Shown: one piece after another, positions 1 through 7,716 of the stretch
Numbering within the stretch: position 1 is the first letter of the stretch
Layout of the letters: every line of letters starts with the position of its first letter
Assembly: GCA_041581635.1 (NCBI GenBank)
Contig: JBFICW010000009.1
Location: forward strand, 1-64,000
DNA from: Porticoccus sp041581635
GTDB taxonomy: Bacteria; Pseudomonadota; Gammaproteobacteria; Pseudomonadales; Porticoccaceae
Direction: 5' to 3'
DNA: 64,000 bases
The notes under the pieces: generated by a model
Told to the model about the DNA's origin: nothing
The model's input: the letters and a program-made list of their open reading frames with translations, nothing else
Databases searched by the model: none
Made by a program: the position numbers and the translations under genes

Positions 1-144
1 AGGGGTAATAAAAGTAAGCGCCGCATTATAAGCCGATACAGGCTTAAAAAACACTGTTTTTCACTGACTTGCAGGCGAGAGATGCATACGTTGCCCTACT
101 TATGTTTACGTTGACTACACCGGGCAGTAATGGACAATGACTAG

Positions 145-1500
145 ATGGAGATTCAACCTGCAACACTGACGGTTTCACAGCTGAACCGTCGCGCTCGACA
201 GCTATTGGAAACACACCTGCCATTAATCTGGGTTGAAGGTGAAATATCCAACTTTTCCTGCCCCGGTTCAGGGCACTGGTACCTCACGTTAAAAGATGAG
301 CAGGCTCAAGTTCGCTGTGCCATGTTTCGCAATCGAAACAATCAGGTTCGCTTTAGCCCGGGCAATGGCAACCATGTACTGATTCGCTGTCGAGTTAGCC
401 TCTATGAAGGTCGAGGTGATTTTCAGCTCATAATTGAGCATATGGAGGAGGCAGGATACGGTGCACTACAACGACAATTTGATGCACTGAAACATCGTCT
501 TTCTCAAGAAGGGTTGTTCGCCGAAGAGCACAAACGTCCACTCCCCTCGCTGCCAGAGCGAATAGGCGTCATAACCTCGCCTACCGGCGCTGCTGTTCGA
601 GACATTTTATCCGTATTAAAACGTCGATTCCCCGCCATTCCAGTCACCATTTATCCCAGTATCGTGCAAGGATCCAGTGCCGCCAGCCAACTTGCCGACG
701 CCATCAAATTCGCCAACGAGGATAATCGGTGTGAGGTTTTAATCGTAGGGCGTGGTGGAGGCTCGCTGGAAGATCTCTGGGCATTTAATGAAGAAGTTCT
801 GGTTAGAGCCATATACACCAGCAACATTCCCATTATTAGCGCCGTTGGCCACGAGACAGACTTCACTATCGCTGACTTTGTCGCCGATTACCGGGCACCA
901 ACGCCCTCTGCTGCTGCGGAAATTCTCAGCCCCAATGGCGAGGAAATTCAAGCCAGCTTTCAAGGTTATGAGCAGCTATTCATCGCCGCCATTCAACGAC
1001 GCATACAGGCGTTCAGCCAGCAAGTAGATCACCTACAACGCCATTTACGTCACCCGGGCGAACGGTTGCAACACCAGCGCCAGCAACTGGAAAACCTAAA
1101 GAACAAACTCCAGTATTTGATCACATCCCATATAAACAGTTACAAAAACAGATTATATGAACTGCAAACGAGGCAGGCTCAACATCACCCAAGTCAAAAG
1201 CTCGATCAATTTCAGCTAAAACTGGAGTCACTAGAAAAACGTTTACACCAGGGAATGGCAAAATCACTCGAACAAAAGCGGGCCTATTGGGAAAGTTCAG
1301 CCCAGCTTTTACATACGGTCAGCCCACTCAACACACTACAAAGGGGATATGCTATCGTCATGAACAAAAAGCAACAGATTGTCCGTAGTATTTTAGATGT
1401 GGCGGCTGGCGACAAGATTTCCGCCAAACTGATCGATGGCTCAATACATTGCTCAGTAGACAACGTAAGCACTGTTAATCAAATAATTCCGGAAGAATAA
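145..1500 (+). CDS. xseA: Exodeoxyribonuclease VII large subunit
   Basis: This is the large catalytic subunit of exonuclease VII, which with XseB degrades single-stranded DNA from both ends in the cytoplasm during repair. The 451-residue length is normal for the family. An N-terminal OB-fold (about residues 10-105) carries the WVEGEISNF signature. The core holds the diagnostic GRGGGSLEDLWAFNEE motif (about 202-217) and the VGHETDFTIADFVAD segment after it. The C-terminal half is rich in Gln and Leu and looks coiled-coil, as in known XseA proteins. The ATG at 145 gives a full N-terminus. The stop overlaps the next start (TAATG), so the following peptidase gene is probably co-transcribed. The small subunit xseB is not in the window. 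Confidence 0.97.
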   Translation: MEIQPATLTVSQLNRRARQLLETHLPLIWVEGEISNFSCPGSGHWYLTLKDEQAQVRCAMFRNRNNQVRFSPGNGNHVLIRCRVSLYEGRGDFQLIIEHMEEAGYGALQRQFDALKHRLSQEGLFAEEHKRPLPSLPERIGVITSPTGAAVRDILSVLKRRFPAIPVTIYPSIVQGSSAASQLADAIKFANEDNRCEVLIVGRGGGSLEDLWAFNEEVLVRAIYTSNIPIISAVGHETDFTIADFVADYRAPTPSAAAEILSPNGEEIQASFQGYEQLFIAAIQRRIQAFSQQVDHLQRHLRHPGERLQHQRQQLENLKNKLQYLITSHINSYKNRLYELQTRQAQHHPSQKLDQFQLKLESLEKRLHQGMAKSLEQKRAYWESSAQLLHTVSPLNTLQRGYAIVMNKKQQIVRSILDVAAGDKISAKLIDGSIHCSVDNVSTVNQIIPEE

Positions 1501-3449
1501 TGATAAAACAACGCATCACTGATGGTATGAATCATCGCGTTACACTTGGCCTGGCACTTGCCTTTGCAATTGGTTCAACGTCTGCCATAGCAGCTCAACC
1601 TATAAAGGCCGCTGTAGACGTATCTGAGGCTACCATTTCATCCGAAGCGAGACCAGCAAAGACCTCGAGACCAACTGTATGGGATCTGGGCGACTTATAC
1701 CCCGACATCTCCAGCTGGGATGCTGCACGAAAAGATATCGCCGCTCACATTACCACGCTCCGAGAATGCAAGGGTAAGCTCAATAAAAGTACCGCCAAGC
1801 TAAGGGAATGCCTGGATAACATTACCAATAGCTACAAAGAACTACTGCGCCTGTATGTCTTTGCTTACCTGGCAAAAGATACCGATCTGGGTGATTCTGA
1901 ATTCCGTGAACGCGCATCGGTCGCACAAACCCTGCTTACCCAACTGGGCGAAGCCACTAGCTATGTAAACCCAGAACTGGTTTCCATCGGTGAAGAGAGA
2001 CTTAATCAGATTCTTGCGAAATCCGATGCTCTTAAAGACCATGACTTCTACATCAAGAACACCCTGCGCCAATCCAGGCACATTCTCAGCCCCAAAGAAG
2101 AACTGATTATTGCGGCATCCGCTGATGCATTAAGCGCCTCATCCAATGCTTACGAAGTGCTTACCAATGCTGAAATGCCCTGGCCTGAAATCACGCTTTC
2201 AGATGGAACCACTGCCAGACTTGATGCATCAGGCTATAGTAAACACCGTACATCAACCGTTCGGGAAGATCGAAAAAAAGTATTTAAAGCATTTTGGGAT
2301 GTCTATCAAAACTACCGGCAAACCCTGGCCATCACGCTGGAGGGCCAAGTGAAAAGTCAGGTGTTAATAGCCAAGTTACGTGGTTTTGATTCCGCCCTGC
2401 AGCGAGCGCTCTCAGACGACAACATTCCAGAAGACGTCTACCGTGCACTGGTCAGCACCGTCAATGAAAACCTTGGCAGTCTCCATCGGCTAGTCAAATT
2501 ACGTCAACGCATGCTGAATCTTGATGAAACCCATTACTATGATATTTATCCGTCCGTTATCTCGCTGGATAAGACTTACACACTCGATGACACCATTGAG
2601 CTCACCACTGCCGCCCTGCAACCACTGGGAAAAGATTACATCGAGACCTTTACAGAGGCCGTAAACAAAAACTGGATGCACGTATACCCTAGCCCGGCTA
2701 AACGCAGCGGAGCCTATGTCATGGGTGCAGCCTACGATGTACACCCCTATGTCTTGCTGAATTTTGATAACACACTGGAATCAGTCAGCACCTTCACCCA
2801 CGAATGGGGCCACGCCATGCACTCATTAATGGCAAATCACAACCAGCCCTTCAGCAAAGCGGACTACGCCACGTTTATCGCTGAAATAGCATCGACAGCT
2901 AACGAAGTTCTGTTGTTCGACTATCTACGAAAGAATGCGGCCAACGACCAAGAGCGTCTCTACTATTTGTTTAAAGAGTTATCCCAGATTCGCGGGACTT
3001 TTTTCCGCCAGACACAATTTGCTGAATTTGAACTGGCTATCCACGAACACGTGGAAAATGGCGGTGCCCTATCTGGCGATAAACTTAATATCATGTATGG
3101 CGATATACTCAAACGCTATTACGGACACGATCAGGGCATTATGAACATTGATGAGCTCTATACTGTTGAATGGGCCTACATCCCACACTTTTACCGTAAT
3201 TTCTACGTCTATCAGTATGCCACCTCCATATCAGCCGCCTACTTTCTCACCGATAAAATTCTCAATGATGGCGAAGAGGCACAACAGCAATTTCTCGATA
3301 TCCTGCGGGCTGGAGGTTCCGATTACCCGCACAGCATCCTCCTGAAAGCCGGTGTAGACATGTCTTCACCTAAAGTTTATGAAGCCATTATCCGGCGCAT
3401 GAACAGGCTGATGGATGAAGTAGAGACGATTCTCGACAAACAGCATTGA
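1500..3449 (+). CDS. pepF: Exported oligoendopeptidase F-type M3 metallopeptidase
   Basis: This is a zinc metallopeptidase of family M3 (PepF type) that cleaves oligopeptides. The HEWGH zinc motif (His434, Glu435, His438) and a downstream Glu at about 462 (FIAEIASTANE) supply the expected ligands and catalytic residue. The N-terminal helical oligo-F domain spans about residues 90-330. Residues 1-32 look like a Sec signal peptide: a basic start, a hydrophobic core (GLALAFAIG) and an Ala-rich cleavage region. The protein is therefore probably periplasmic, whereas most PepF enzymes are cytosolic. An internal Met at residue 10 would shorten the signal but keep it. The start overlaps the xseA stop by one base. 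The function assignment is firm at family level; location and substrate are inferred. Confidence 0.9.
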   Translation: MIKQRITDGMNHRVTLGLALAFAIGSTSAIAAQPIKAAVDVSEATISSEARPAKTSRPTVWDLGDLYPDISSWDAARKDIAAHITTLRECKGKLNKSTAKLRECLDNITNSYKELLRLYVFAYLAKDTDLGDSEFRERASVAQTLLTQLGEATSYVNPELVSIGEERLNQILAKSDALKDHDFYIKNTLRQSRHILSPKEELIIAASADALSASSNAYEVLTNAEMPWPEITLSDGTTARLDASGYSKHRTSTVREDRKKVFKAFWDVYQNYRQTLAITLEGQVKSQVLIAKLRGFDSALQRALSDDNIPEDVYRALVSTVNENLGSLHRLVKLRQRMLNLDETHYYDIYPSVISLDKTYTLDDTIELTTAALQPLGKDYIETFTEAVNKNWMHVYPSPAKRSGAYVMGAAYDVHPYVLLNFDNTLESVSTFTHEWGHAMHSLMANHNQPFSKADYATFIAEIASTANEVLLFDYLRKNAANDQERLYYLFKELSQIRGTFFRQTQFAEFELAIHEHVENGGALSGDKLNIMYGDILKRYYGHDQGIMNIDELYTVEWAYIPHFYRNFYVYQYATSISAAYFLTDKILNDGEEAQQQFLDILRAGGSDYPHSILLKAGVDMSSPKVYEAIIRRMNRLMDEVETILDKQH

Positions 3450-3470
3450 CCTACCTTCCATAGCTTAACG

Positions 3471-3498
3471 GCAGGGCTACCGATCAATGGAGCCCTGC
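3471..3498 (+). terminator. Possible terminator hairpin after pepF
   Basis: An 8-bp perfect inverted repeat (GCAGGGCT / AGCCCTGC) around a 12-base loop lies 20 bases after the peptidase stop codon. No run of T follows, so it may be a weak or factor-assisted terminator or only an mRNA-stabilising hairpin. Confidence 0.4.
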
Positions 3499-3646
3499 AT
3501 ACACTCCCTTTAGAAGCCTCTTGTTCCAGCTCCCACAGAATCACGGCGACCGCATATACGTTAGTGTCAACCAAATAACCGTATGTACGTTGTTAGATAG
3601 TACAACACTCACTAGCAACCTCTATATCTCACAAAAAGGACATAAC

Positions 3647-3958
3647 ATGAAAACCATTCTCATTATTGCCGGCCTGGCCATTGCAACAACCGCATGGGCC
3701 GGACAGATGCATGAAGGAAAACAGCCGCCAGGAAAAATGATGTTTGAAAAAATGGACACCAACCAGGACGGAGCCATCTCAGTTGAAGAGCATGAAGCGG
3801 GCTTACAAAAGATGCAGGAAAGACATAGAGCACGTTTTAGCACGATGGACACTAACGGTGATGGCATGCTGACTAAGGAGGAAGCCAAAACAGCCAGGGA
3901 AAACATGGGCGAAAAACGGAGAGAACATCGTCGGGAATGTAAAGAAGATAACAAATAA
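3647..3958 (+). CDS. Small periplasmic EF-hand protein
   Basis: This 103-residue protein has a signal peptide (MKTILIIAGLAIATTAWA, cleaved near residue 18) and two canonical EF-hand loops, DTNQDGAISVEE (37-48) and DTNGDGMLTKEE (68-79). Both carry Asp/Asn at the Ca2+-ligand positions and a terminal Glu. The C-terminal tail is strongly basic and acidic (RREHRRECKEDNK). It most likely binds calcium in the periplasm; a partner is unknown. The start at 3647 is chosen because an AAAAGGA ribosome binding site ends six bases upstream and the signal peptide begins there; the longer reading from 3521 has no such support. It is a monocistronic gene between two hairpins. Confidence 0.85.
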   Translation: MKTILIIAGLAIATTAWAGQMHEGKQPPGKMMFEKMDTNQDGAISVEEHEAGLQKMQERHRARFSTMDTNGDGMLTKEEAKTARENMGEKRREHRRECKEDNK

Positions 3959-3978
3959 GCGTATCAAAAAAACAACCC

Positions 3979-4016
3979 CCATCACCCGCCCTGATAGATT
4001 GAAGGGCGGGTGATGG
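3979..4016. terminator. Strong hairpin, probable bidirectional terminator
   Basis: A 14-bp perfect stem (CCATCACCCGCCCT with AGGGCGGGTGATGG) and a 10-base loop follow the EF-hand gene by 20 bases. An A-rich tract precedes it and TTAATT follows. The hairpin separates the EF-hand gene from the nitrate locus. Confidence 0.7.
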
Positions 4017-4020
4017 TTAA

Positions 4021-4218
4021 TTCACCACATATTGGAACGCCACAAATTAAATATTTAATCACCTAAATTGACTGAATGGTTTCCCTCCTGTTTTTTGCCT
4101 CATAATATTTCAAACCCCCATTATTTTCGCACTATGCTAGACCACGGACTGAACCAGCGATACACCTGAAGCGGGCAAATAAATCATACTTAATTGAATT
4201 TATTAGAGTTATTGTTTC
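4021..4218. other. AT-rich gap upstream of the sigma-54 promoter
   Basis: No gene is seen here. Because a sigma-54 promoter follows directly, activator (enhancer) sites are expected in this stretch. Only one NtrC-like half-site (GCACTAT, near 4130) is visible by eye, without a convincing second half, so no operator is called. Confidence 0.4.
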
Positions 4219-4234
4219 TGGCACGCCGTTTGCT
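4219..4234 (+). promoter_or_regulatory. Sigma-54 promoter of the porin gene
   Basis: The sequence TGGCACGCCGTTTGCT matches the RpoN -24/-12 consensus (TGGCAC-N5-TTGCW), with GG and GC elements at the correct spacing. Transcription would start near 4245, giving a leader of about 100 bases that contains the antitermination hairpins. This suggests nitrogen-responsive activation, probably by NtrC. Confidence 0.82.
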
Positions 4235-4261
4235 TAATCAATCTTGACATTGCTTTCTGTT

Positions 4262-4275
4262 GGGTAACGAAGCCC
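4262..4275 (+). promoter_or_regulatory. ANTAR-target (P2-type) RNA hairpin in the porin leader
   Basis: The segment folds as GGGU-AACGAA-GCCC: a four-pair stem (one U.G) closing a hexaloop with A at position 1 and G at position 4. Those are the hallmark loop bases recognised by ANTAR antiterminators such as NasR/NasT. The 3' arm GCCC (4272-4275) is also part of the terminator stem, so the two structures exclude each other. The companion P1 hairpin could not be identified with confidence. Confidence 0.7.
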
Positions 4276-4304
4276 GCCCTTGCCATCAGGCGGGCGGGCT
4301 TTTC
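4270..4304 (+). terminator. Leader (attenuator) terminator before the porin
   Basis: AAGCCCGCCC (4270-4279) pairs perfectly with GGGCGGGCTT (4292-4301). An inner GCC-AUCA-GGC extension caps the stem and TTTTC follows. It lies 39 bases before the porin ATG and would block transcription unless the overlapping ANTAR hairpin is stabilised. Confidence 0.85.
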
Positions 4305-4342
4305 TATTTTGTTTGGGGAAACGATAAATTTAAGGCATCAAT

Positions 4343-5551
4343 ATGAAACGACAATCTCTCAAATATTCAGCACTTGCTGTAGCTATGAGCTTAACCCCTT
4401 TTGCTTCAGCAATAGGCGAAGAGGCAACCAGCTTCTCTGAAATTTTAACGAAAGGTGACACTACATTTAGCTTTCGCTATCGCTATGAGTATGTAGATGA
4501 CAACAGTTCAGCTAAAGACGCGGATGCATCGACACTAAAATCGCGAGTAACCTGGAGTTCGGGCACCTACAAAGGGTTCTCGGGACTGGTTGAAATCGAT
4601 GACGTAAGTCATATTGGCGGTGAAAACTATGCAACGCCCTCTAATGGAAAAGCCGGCGAATACCCGATAGTTGCAGATCCTGATGGCACAGATATCAATC
4701 AAATTTATTTGAAATACAAAGGCGATAGCTTTACCGGTATCGCCGGTCGTCAACGTATTCTGCATGCAGGTCAACGTTTTGTCGGTGGTGTAGGCTGGCG
4801 TCAAAATGAGCAAACCTTCGATTCATTTCGCCTGCAACTGCCTCTGGGTGATATTTCTGTGGATTATAGCTATATCTGGGATGTAAACCGGATTTTTGGG
4901 CCAGACACCAATGGAGGTCAACCCCGTCGCTATGAATCAGATTCCCACGCTGTCTACGCATCATATTCACCAGCGGATGGACATACTATCGGCCTGTACG
5001 CATACATGCTCGACTTTGATAATGCGGCAGCCAACTCCTCGGAAACCTACGGAATAGAATATAAAGGTGCAATTGGCCCAGTATCACTCGCTGCCGCCGC
5101 TGCCACCCAGTCCGACTATAAGGACAACCCTGTAGACTACGATGCGGAGTACTACATGGCTGAACTTGGCTACAAAGTGAAAGGTATCTCTCTAGCCGCA
5201 GGTTATGAACAACTGGGCAGTGACGACGGTAATTTTGCCTTCAGAACACCGCTGGCAACACTGCACAAATTCCAAGGCTGGGCAGACAAATTTCTCGTAA
5301 CCCCTGCCGATGGTATTGAAGACGTGTACTTTAAAGTTGCAGGCAAGGTGGGACCAGCAAATTTAGCCATGTTCTACCACGATTTTTCTGCAGATGAAGG
5401 CAGTGCTGACTACGGTACAGAGTTTGATGCAGTGGCAACCTACCCAATCAATAAAAATATTTCAGCGCAATTAAAATACGCAAAATACGATGCCGAAGAC
5501 TTTTCTACAGATACAGATAAGTTGTGGTTTAGCATCAACATGAAATTTTAG
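4343..5551 (+). CDS. Outer-membrane porin (alginate-export-like), probable nitrate uptake channel
   Basis: This 402-residue protein has a signal peptide (cleavage near SAIGEEA, residue 24-26) and alternating aromatic/polar beta strands throughout. It ends in Phe (SINMKF), the usual outer-membrane barrel signature. The overall pattern (FSFRYRYEYVDD near the start, repeated short strands, LWFSINMKF end) resembles the alginate-export/DUF1302-like porin group. The name of that family should not be read as an alginate function here. The gene is driven by a sigma-54 promoter and carries the same antitermination leader as nrtA, so it probably supplies nitrate or another nitrogen source across the outer membrane. 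The barrel call is strong; the substrate is inferred from regulation and neighbours only. Confidence 0.8.
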   Translation: MKRQSLKYSALAVAMSLTPFASAIGEEATSFSEILTKGDTTFSFRYRYEYVDDNSSAKDADASTLKSRVTWSSGTYKGFSGLVEIDDVSHIGGENYATPSNGKAGEYPIVADPDGTDINQIYLKYKGDSFTGIAGRQRILHAGQRFVGGVGWRQNEQTFDSFRLQLPLGDISVDYSYIWDVNRIFGPDTNGGQPRRYESDSHAVYASYSPADGHTIGLYAYMLDFDNAAANSSETYGIEYKGAIGPVSLAAAAATQSDYKDNPVDYDAEYYMAELGYKVKGISLAAGYEQLGSDDGNFAFRTPLATLHKFQGWADKFLVTPADGIEDVYFKVAGKVGPANLAMFYHDFSADEGSADYGTEFDAVATYPINKNISAQLKYAKYDAEDFSTDTDKLWFSINMKF

Positions 5552-5561
5552 TTAAAAAATC

Positions 5562-5605
5562 GCATACGGGGCCGGATAACTACCGCGCTCCGTATGTACT
5601 TTTTC
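5562..5605 (+). terminator. Terminator after the porin gene
   Basis: CATACGG (5563-5569) pairs with CCGTATG (5590-5596) around a GC-rich interior, and ACTTTTTC follows. It separates the porin from nasT, so nasTS probably has its own low-level promoter or depends on read-through. Confidence 0.65.
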
Positions 5606-5646
5606 ATTCATACATCTAACGATGTACATGGGTATTGATAACATAT

Positions 5647-6255
5647 ATGTCTGATACCGATCCGATTAGAATTATGTTGGTGGACGATCACTTTGAACGG
5701 GCTACCAGCGTGGAAGAAAAACTCACAGCTGCGGGTTTTATTGTTCTATGTCGACTACCCACAACAACAGGCTTGCTGCATCAAATTGAACAACATCAAC
5801 CGGATCTGGTATTGATTGATCTTCAGTCCCCAGGACGCGATGTTTTGGAAAGTCTGTCAGTTCTAAACCATCACAACCCAAAGCCCGTGGTCATGTTTAC
5901 CGAAAAGGATGACCCAGCCTATATTGAAGAAGCCGTTGATGCCGGTGTTACCGCCTATTTAATGGACGAACTCAACCCAAAACGGGTAAAACCTATAATC
6001 GACCTGGCGATCGCCCAATTTAAATCCTATCAATCTTTACGTCAGGCACTTGATGAAGCTCAAAGAAAACTAGCCCATCAGTCTATCATTGAAAAAGCAA
6101 AAATATTGTTGATGAAAAAACACAATATTAACGAAAATAAGGCGCATAAAACATTACGAACGTTATCAATGGATACAAACCAAAGCCTTCCCGATGCTGC
6201 CAAGGCAGTGATTGAATTAATGGAAAAGAACCATGGTAATAGCCTAATACAATGA
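5647..6255 (+). CDS. nasT: NasT-type ANTAR-domain transcription antiterminator
   Basis: This 202-residue two-domain regulator has an N-terminal receiver-like domain (IRIMLVDDH, with a conserved Asp at about 58 in DLVLIDLQS). Its C-terminal ANTAR domain (about 125-190) carries the IEKAKILLMKKHNINENKA helix pattern. ANTAR proteins bind paired hexaloop hairpins in leader RNAs and prevent terminator formation. In the NasS-NasT system, NasT is held by NasS until nitrate or nitrite binds. Two matching leader targets lie in this locus, at 4262 and 7636. ATG at 5647 is preferred to the upstream TTG at 5635 because it starts at the family's usual N-terminus. The stop overlaps nasS by four bases (ATGA). 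Confidence 0.9.
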   Translation: MSDTDPIRIMLVDDHFERATSVEEKLTAAGFIVLCRLPTTTGLLHQIEQHQPDLVLIDLQSPGRDVLESLSVLNHHNPKPVVMFTEKDDPAYIEEAVDAGVTAYLMDELNPKRVKPIIDLAIAQFKSYQSLRQALDEAQRKLAHQSIIEKAKILLMKKHNINENKAHKTLRTLSMDTNQSLPDAAKAVIELMEKNHGNSLIQ

Positions 6256-7427
6256 ATAAAAAAATAATAAAAGAATCTCTGCCTAGCCCTGAAAAAAAAT
6301 CAATTAAACTAGGTTATATGCGACTCAGTGACAGTGCCCCGCTGATCCTTGCCCAAGAGCTTGGACTTTTTAGCAAATACGATCTCAGCGTAACCCTTAA
6401 ACGGGACGTATCCTGGGCAAATATCCGTGACAAAATTATCACTGGGGCATTGGATGCCAGCCAAATGCTTGCGCCAATGCCTTTGGTGACGACCCTGGGT
6501 GCTGCGGGAATCAGGGCTCCCATCATCACTGGCCTTGCCCTTTCACTTGATGGTAACGGCATTACTCTTTCACCAGTGTTGTGGAAAACCCTGTCTAACC
6601 ACATTGAAAATTGTGGGAGCCACTATTTTAAACAACGCTCTCAAACTGAATATCTAAAAAGAAACCAACAAATTACTTTTGCTACTGTCCATCCATTTTC
6701 CACACACACCCTTCTATTACGCATTTGGCTTAAAGCGAGAGGCATAGATCCAGATCGGGATGTAAAGATAATTGTTCTTCCCCCTGAACAAATGGTGGAC
6801 AGTCTCGCTCAGGGCGTTATCGATGGCTTTTGTGCTGGTGAGCCCTGGAATAGCATCGCAGCTGACTATGGTGTTGGCGTCCTCACCGCTAGTGGGTCAC
6901 AAATTTGGCACAATGCCACTGAAAAGGTGCTTGGCGTCCTAGAGGACTGGCACCTGAGAAACCCGGCAACACACCTCAGGCTGCGCTTGGCGCTTATGGA
7001 TGCATGCGAGTGGTTAGCTGATATGAACAACCGCGAACTCGCAGTAAAAGTCATTTCAAAACCAGAATACCTGGATATTCCCGCACACAACCTCAGACCA
7101 TCCTTAATTGGAAACAATAGCTACAGTCGAGCACAGGGTTTACCTAACCATCAAGTATTATCTAAATTTAACGCGGGCTTTCCATGGCGTTCACAGGCGG
7201 AGTTTATGCTAAAGGAATGTGAAACTCTTTTAGGTAAAAAAATCGATCAATCTAAAATTAGCTCTATTACTCAGCAGTGTTACCGAACAGATCTTTATAG
7301 AGAGGCTGCTAGACGGCTAAATATTACTGCACCTGATTCAGACTATAAAACCGAAACTATTTCTGATCAATTTCAAAAAATAACCAATGAAACAAATAAT
7401 CCAGAAAACCCATTAACTCATCATTAA
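6252..7427 (+). CDS. nasS: NasS-type nitrate sensor (NrtA-like, cytoplasmic)
   Basis: This 391-residue protein is homologous to the nitrate-binding protein NrtA but has no signal peptide, as expected for the cytoplasmic sensor NasS. NrtA/NasS-family segments include IKLGYMRLSDSAPLILAQE near the N-terminus, LDASQMLAPMPLVTTLG (about 70-90), the LSLDGNGITLS stretch and GVIDGFCAGEPWNS (about 190-204). The same segments occur in the NrtA encoded at 7717. NasS is known to sequester NasT in the absence of nitrate or nitrite. The four-base overlap with nasT points to translational coupling and matched amounts of the two proteins. The last 25 or so residues are polar and Asn-rich and look unstructured. 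Confidence 0.9.
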   Translation: MNKKIIKESLPSPEKKSIKLGYMRLSDSAPLILAQELGLFSKYDLSVTLKRDVSWANIRDKIITGALDASQMLAPMPLVTTLGAAGIRAPIITGLALSLDGNGITLSPVLWKTLSNHIENCGSHYFKQRSQTEYLKRNQQITFATVHPFSTHTLLLRIWLKARGIDPDRDVKIIVLPPEQMVDSLAQGVIDGFCAGEPWNSIAADYGVGVLTASGSQIWHNATEKVLGVLEDWHLRNPATHLRLRLALMDACEWLADMNNRELAVKVISKPEYLDIPAHNLRPSLIGNNSYSRAQGLPNHQVLSKFNAGFPWRSQAEFMLKECETLLGKKIDQSKISSITQQCYRTDLYREAARRLNITAPDSDYKTETISDQFQKITNETNNPENPLTHH

Positions 7428-7570
7428 TTAATTTATTTTACGTTAAATTAGTCATAATCCTCGCCCCATCTCTGGGCGCAACATTTATTAATGCAACATA
7501 TCTGTGCCTGCAGCGCTAAAACAAATTAAAAAGTCGACCTTAGCCCGCCGCACCTCCGGTATTTTAAAAT

Positions 7571-7586
7571 TGGCATGCTTATTGAA
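7571..7586 (+). promoter_or_regulatory. Degenerate sigma-54-like promoter upstream of nrtA
   Basis: TGGCATGCTTATTGAA has a good -24 element (TGGCAT) and correct spacing, but the -12 dinucleotide is GA instead of the near-invariant GC. It sits at a position equivalent to the porin promoter relative to the leader hairpins. It may be a weak RpoN promoter or a chance match. Confidence 0.35.
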
Positions 7587-7635
7587 TAGTTTTTTACAAC
7601 AGAGCAATGTCAACTCAGTATCAAATCGAAACAAT

Positions 7636-7649
7636 GGGTAATGAAGCCC
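7636..7649 (+). promoter_or_regulatory. ANTAR-target (P2-type) RNA hairpin in the nrtA leader
   Basis: GGGU-AAUGAA-GCCC has the same four-pair stem as in the porin leader, with the same A1/G4 hexaloop; only the third loop base differs (U for C). The GCCC arm is shared with the terminator that follows. A weak upstream hairpin (GAG/CUC at 7602-7616) is possible, but its nine-base loop does not fit P1. Confidence 0.7.
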
Positions 7650-7688
7650 GCCAACTCTCAAAGCAAAGAGTTTGGCGGGCTTTTTTTT
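7644..7688 (+). terminator. Leader (attenuator) terminator before nrtA
   Basis: AAGCCCGCCAACTCT pairs with AGAGTTTGGCGGGCTT (one bulged T) around an eight-base loop and runs into a stretch of T (7679-7688). It is a very strong intrinsic terminator placed 29 bases before the nrtA start, overlapping the ANTAR hairpin by six bases. Confidence 0.9.
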
Positions 7689-7716
7689 ATTTAATTAGAC
7701 ATTAAGGCGCAAGGTA

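Noticed and set aside
1..144. Promoter of xseA (TTGACT near 112)
   Set aside because: The -35-like hexamer has no good -10 at standard spacing; the stretch is short and nothing else is clear.
4021..4218. Full NtrC binding site upstream of the sigma-54 promoter
   Set aside because: Only one half-site (GCACTAT) is visible; the other half does not match GGTGC.
7462..7478. Terminator after nasS
   Set aside because: CGCCC/GGGCG gives a five-pair stem with no T-run, too weak to call.
7597..7635. P1 hairpin of the ANTAR motif in the nrtA leader
   Set aside because: Only a three-pair stem (GAG/CUC) with a nine-base loop could be drawn, not the required hexaloop; the P1 element is left uncalled.
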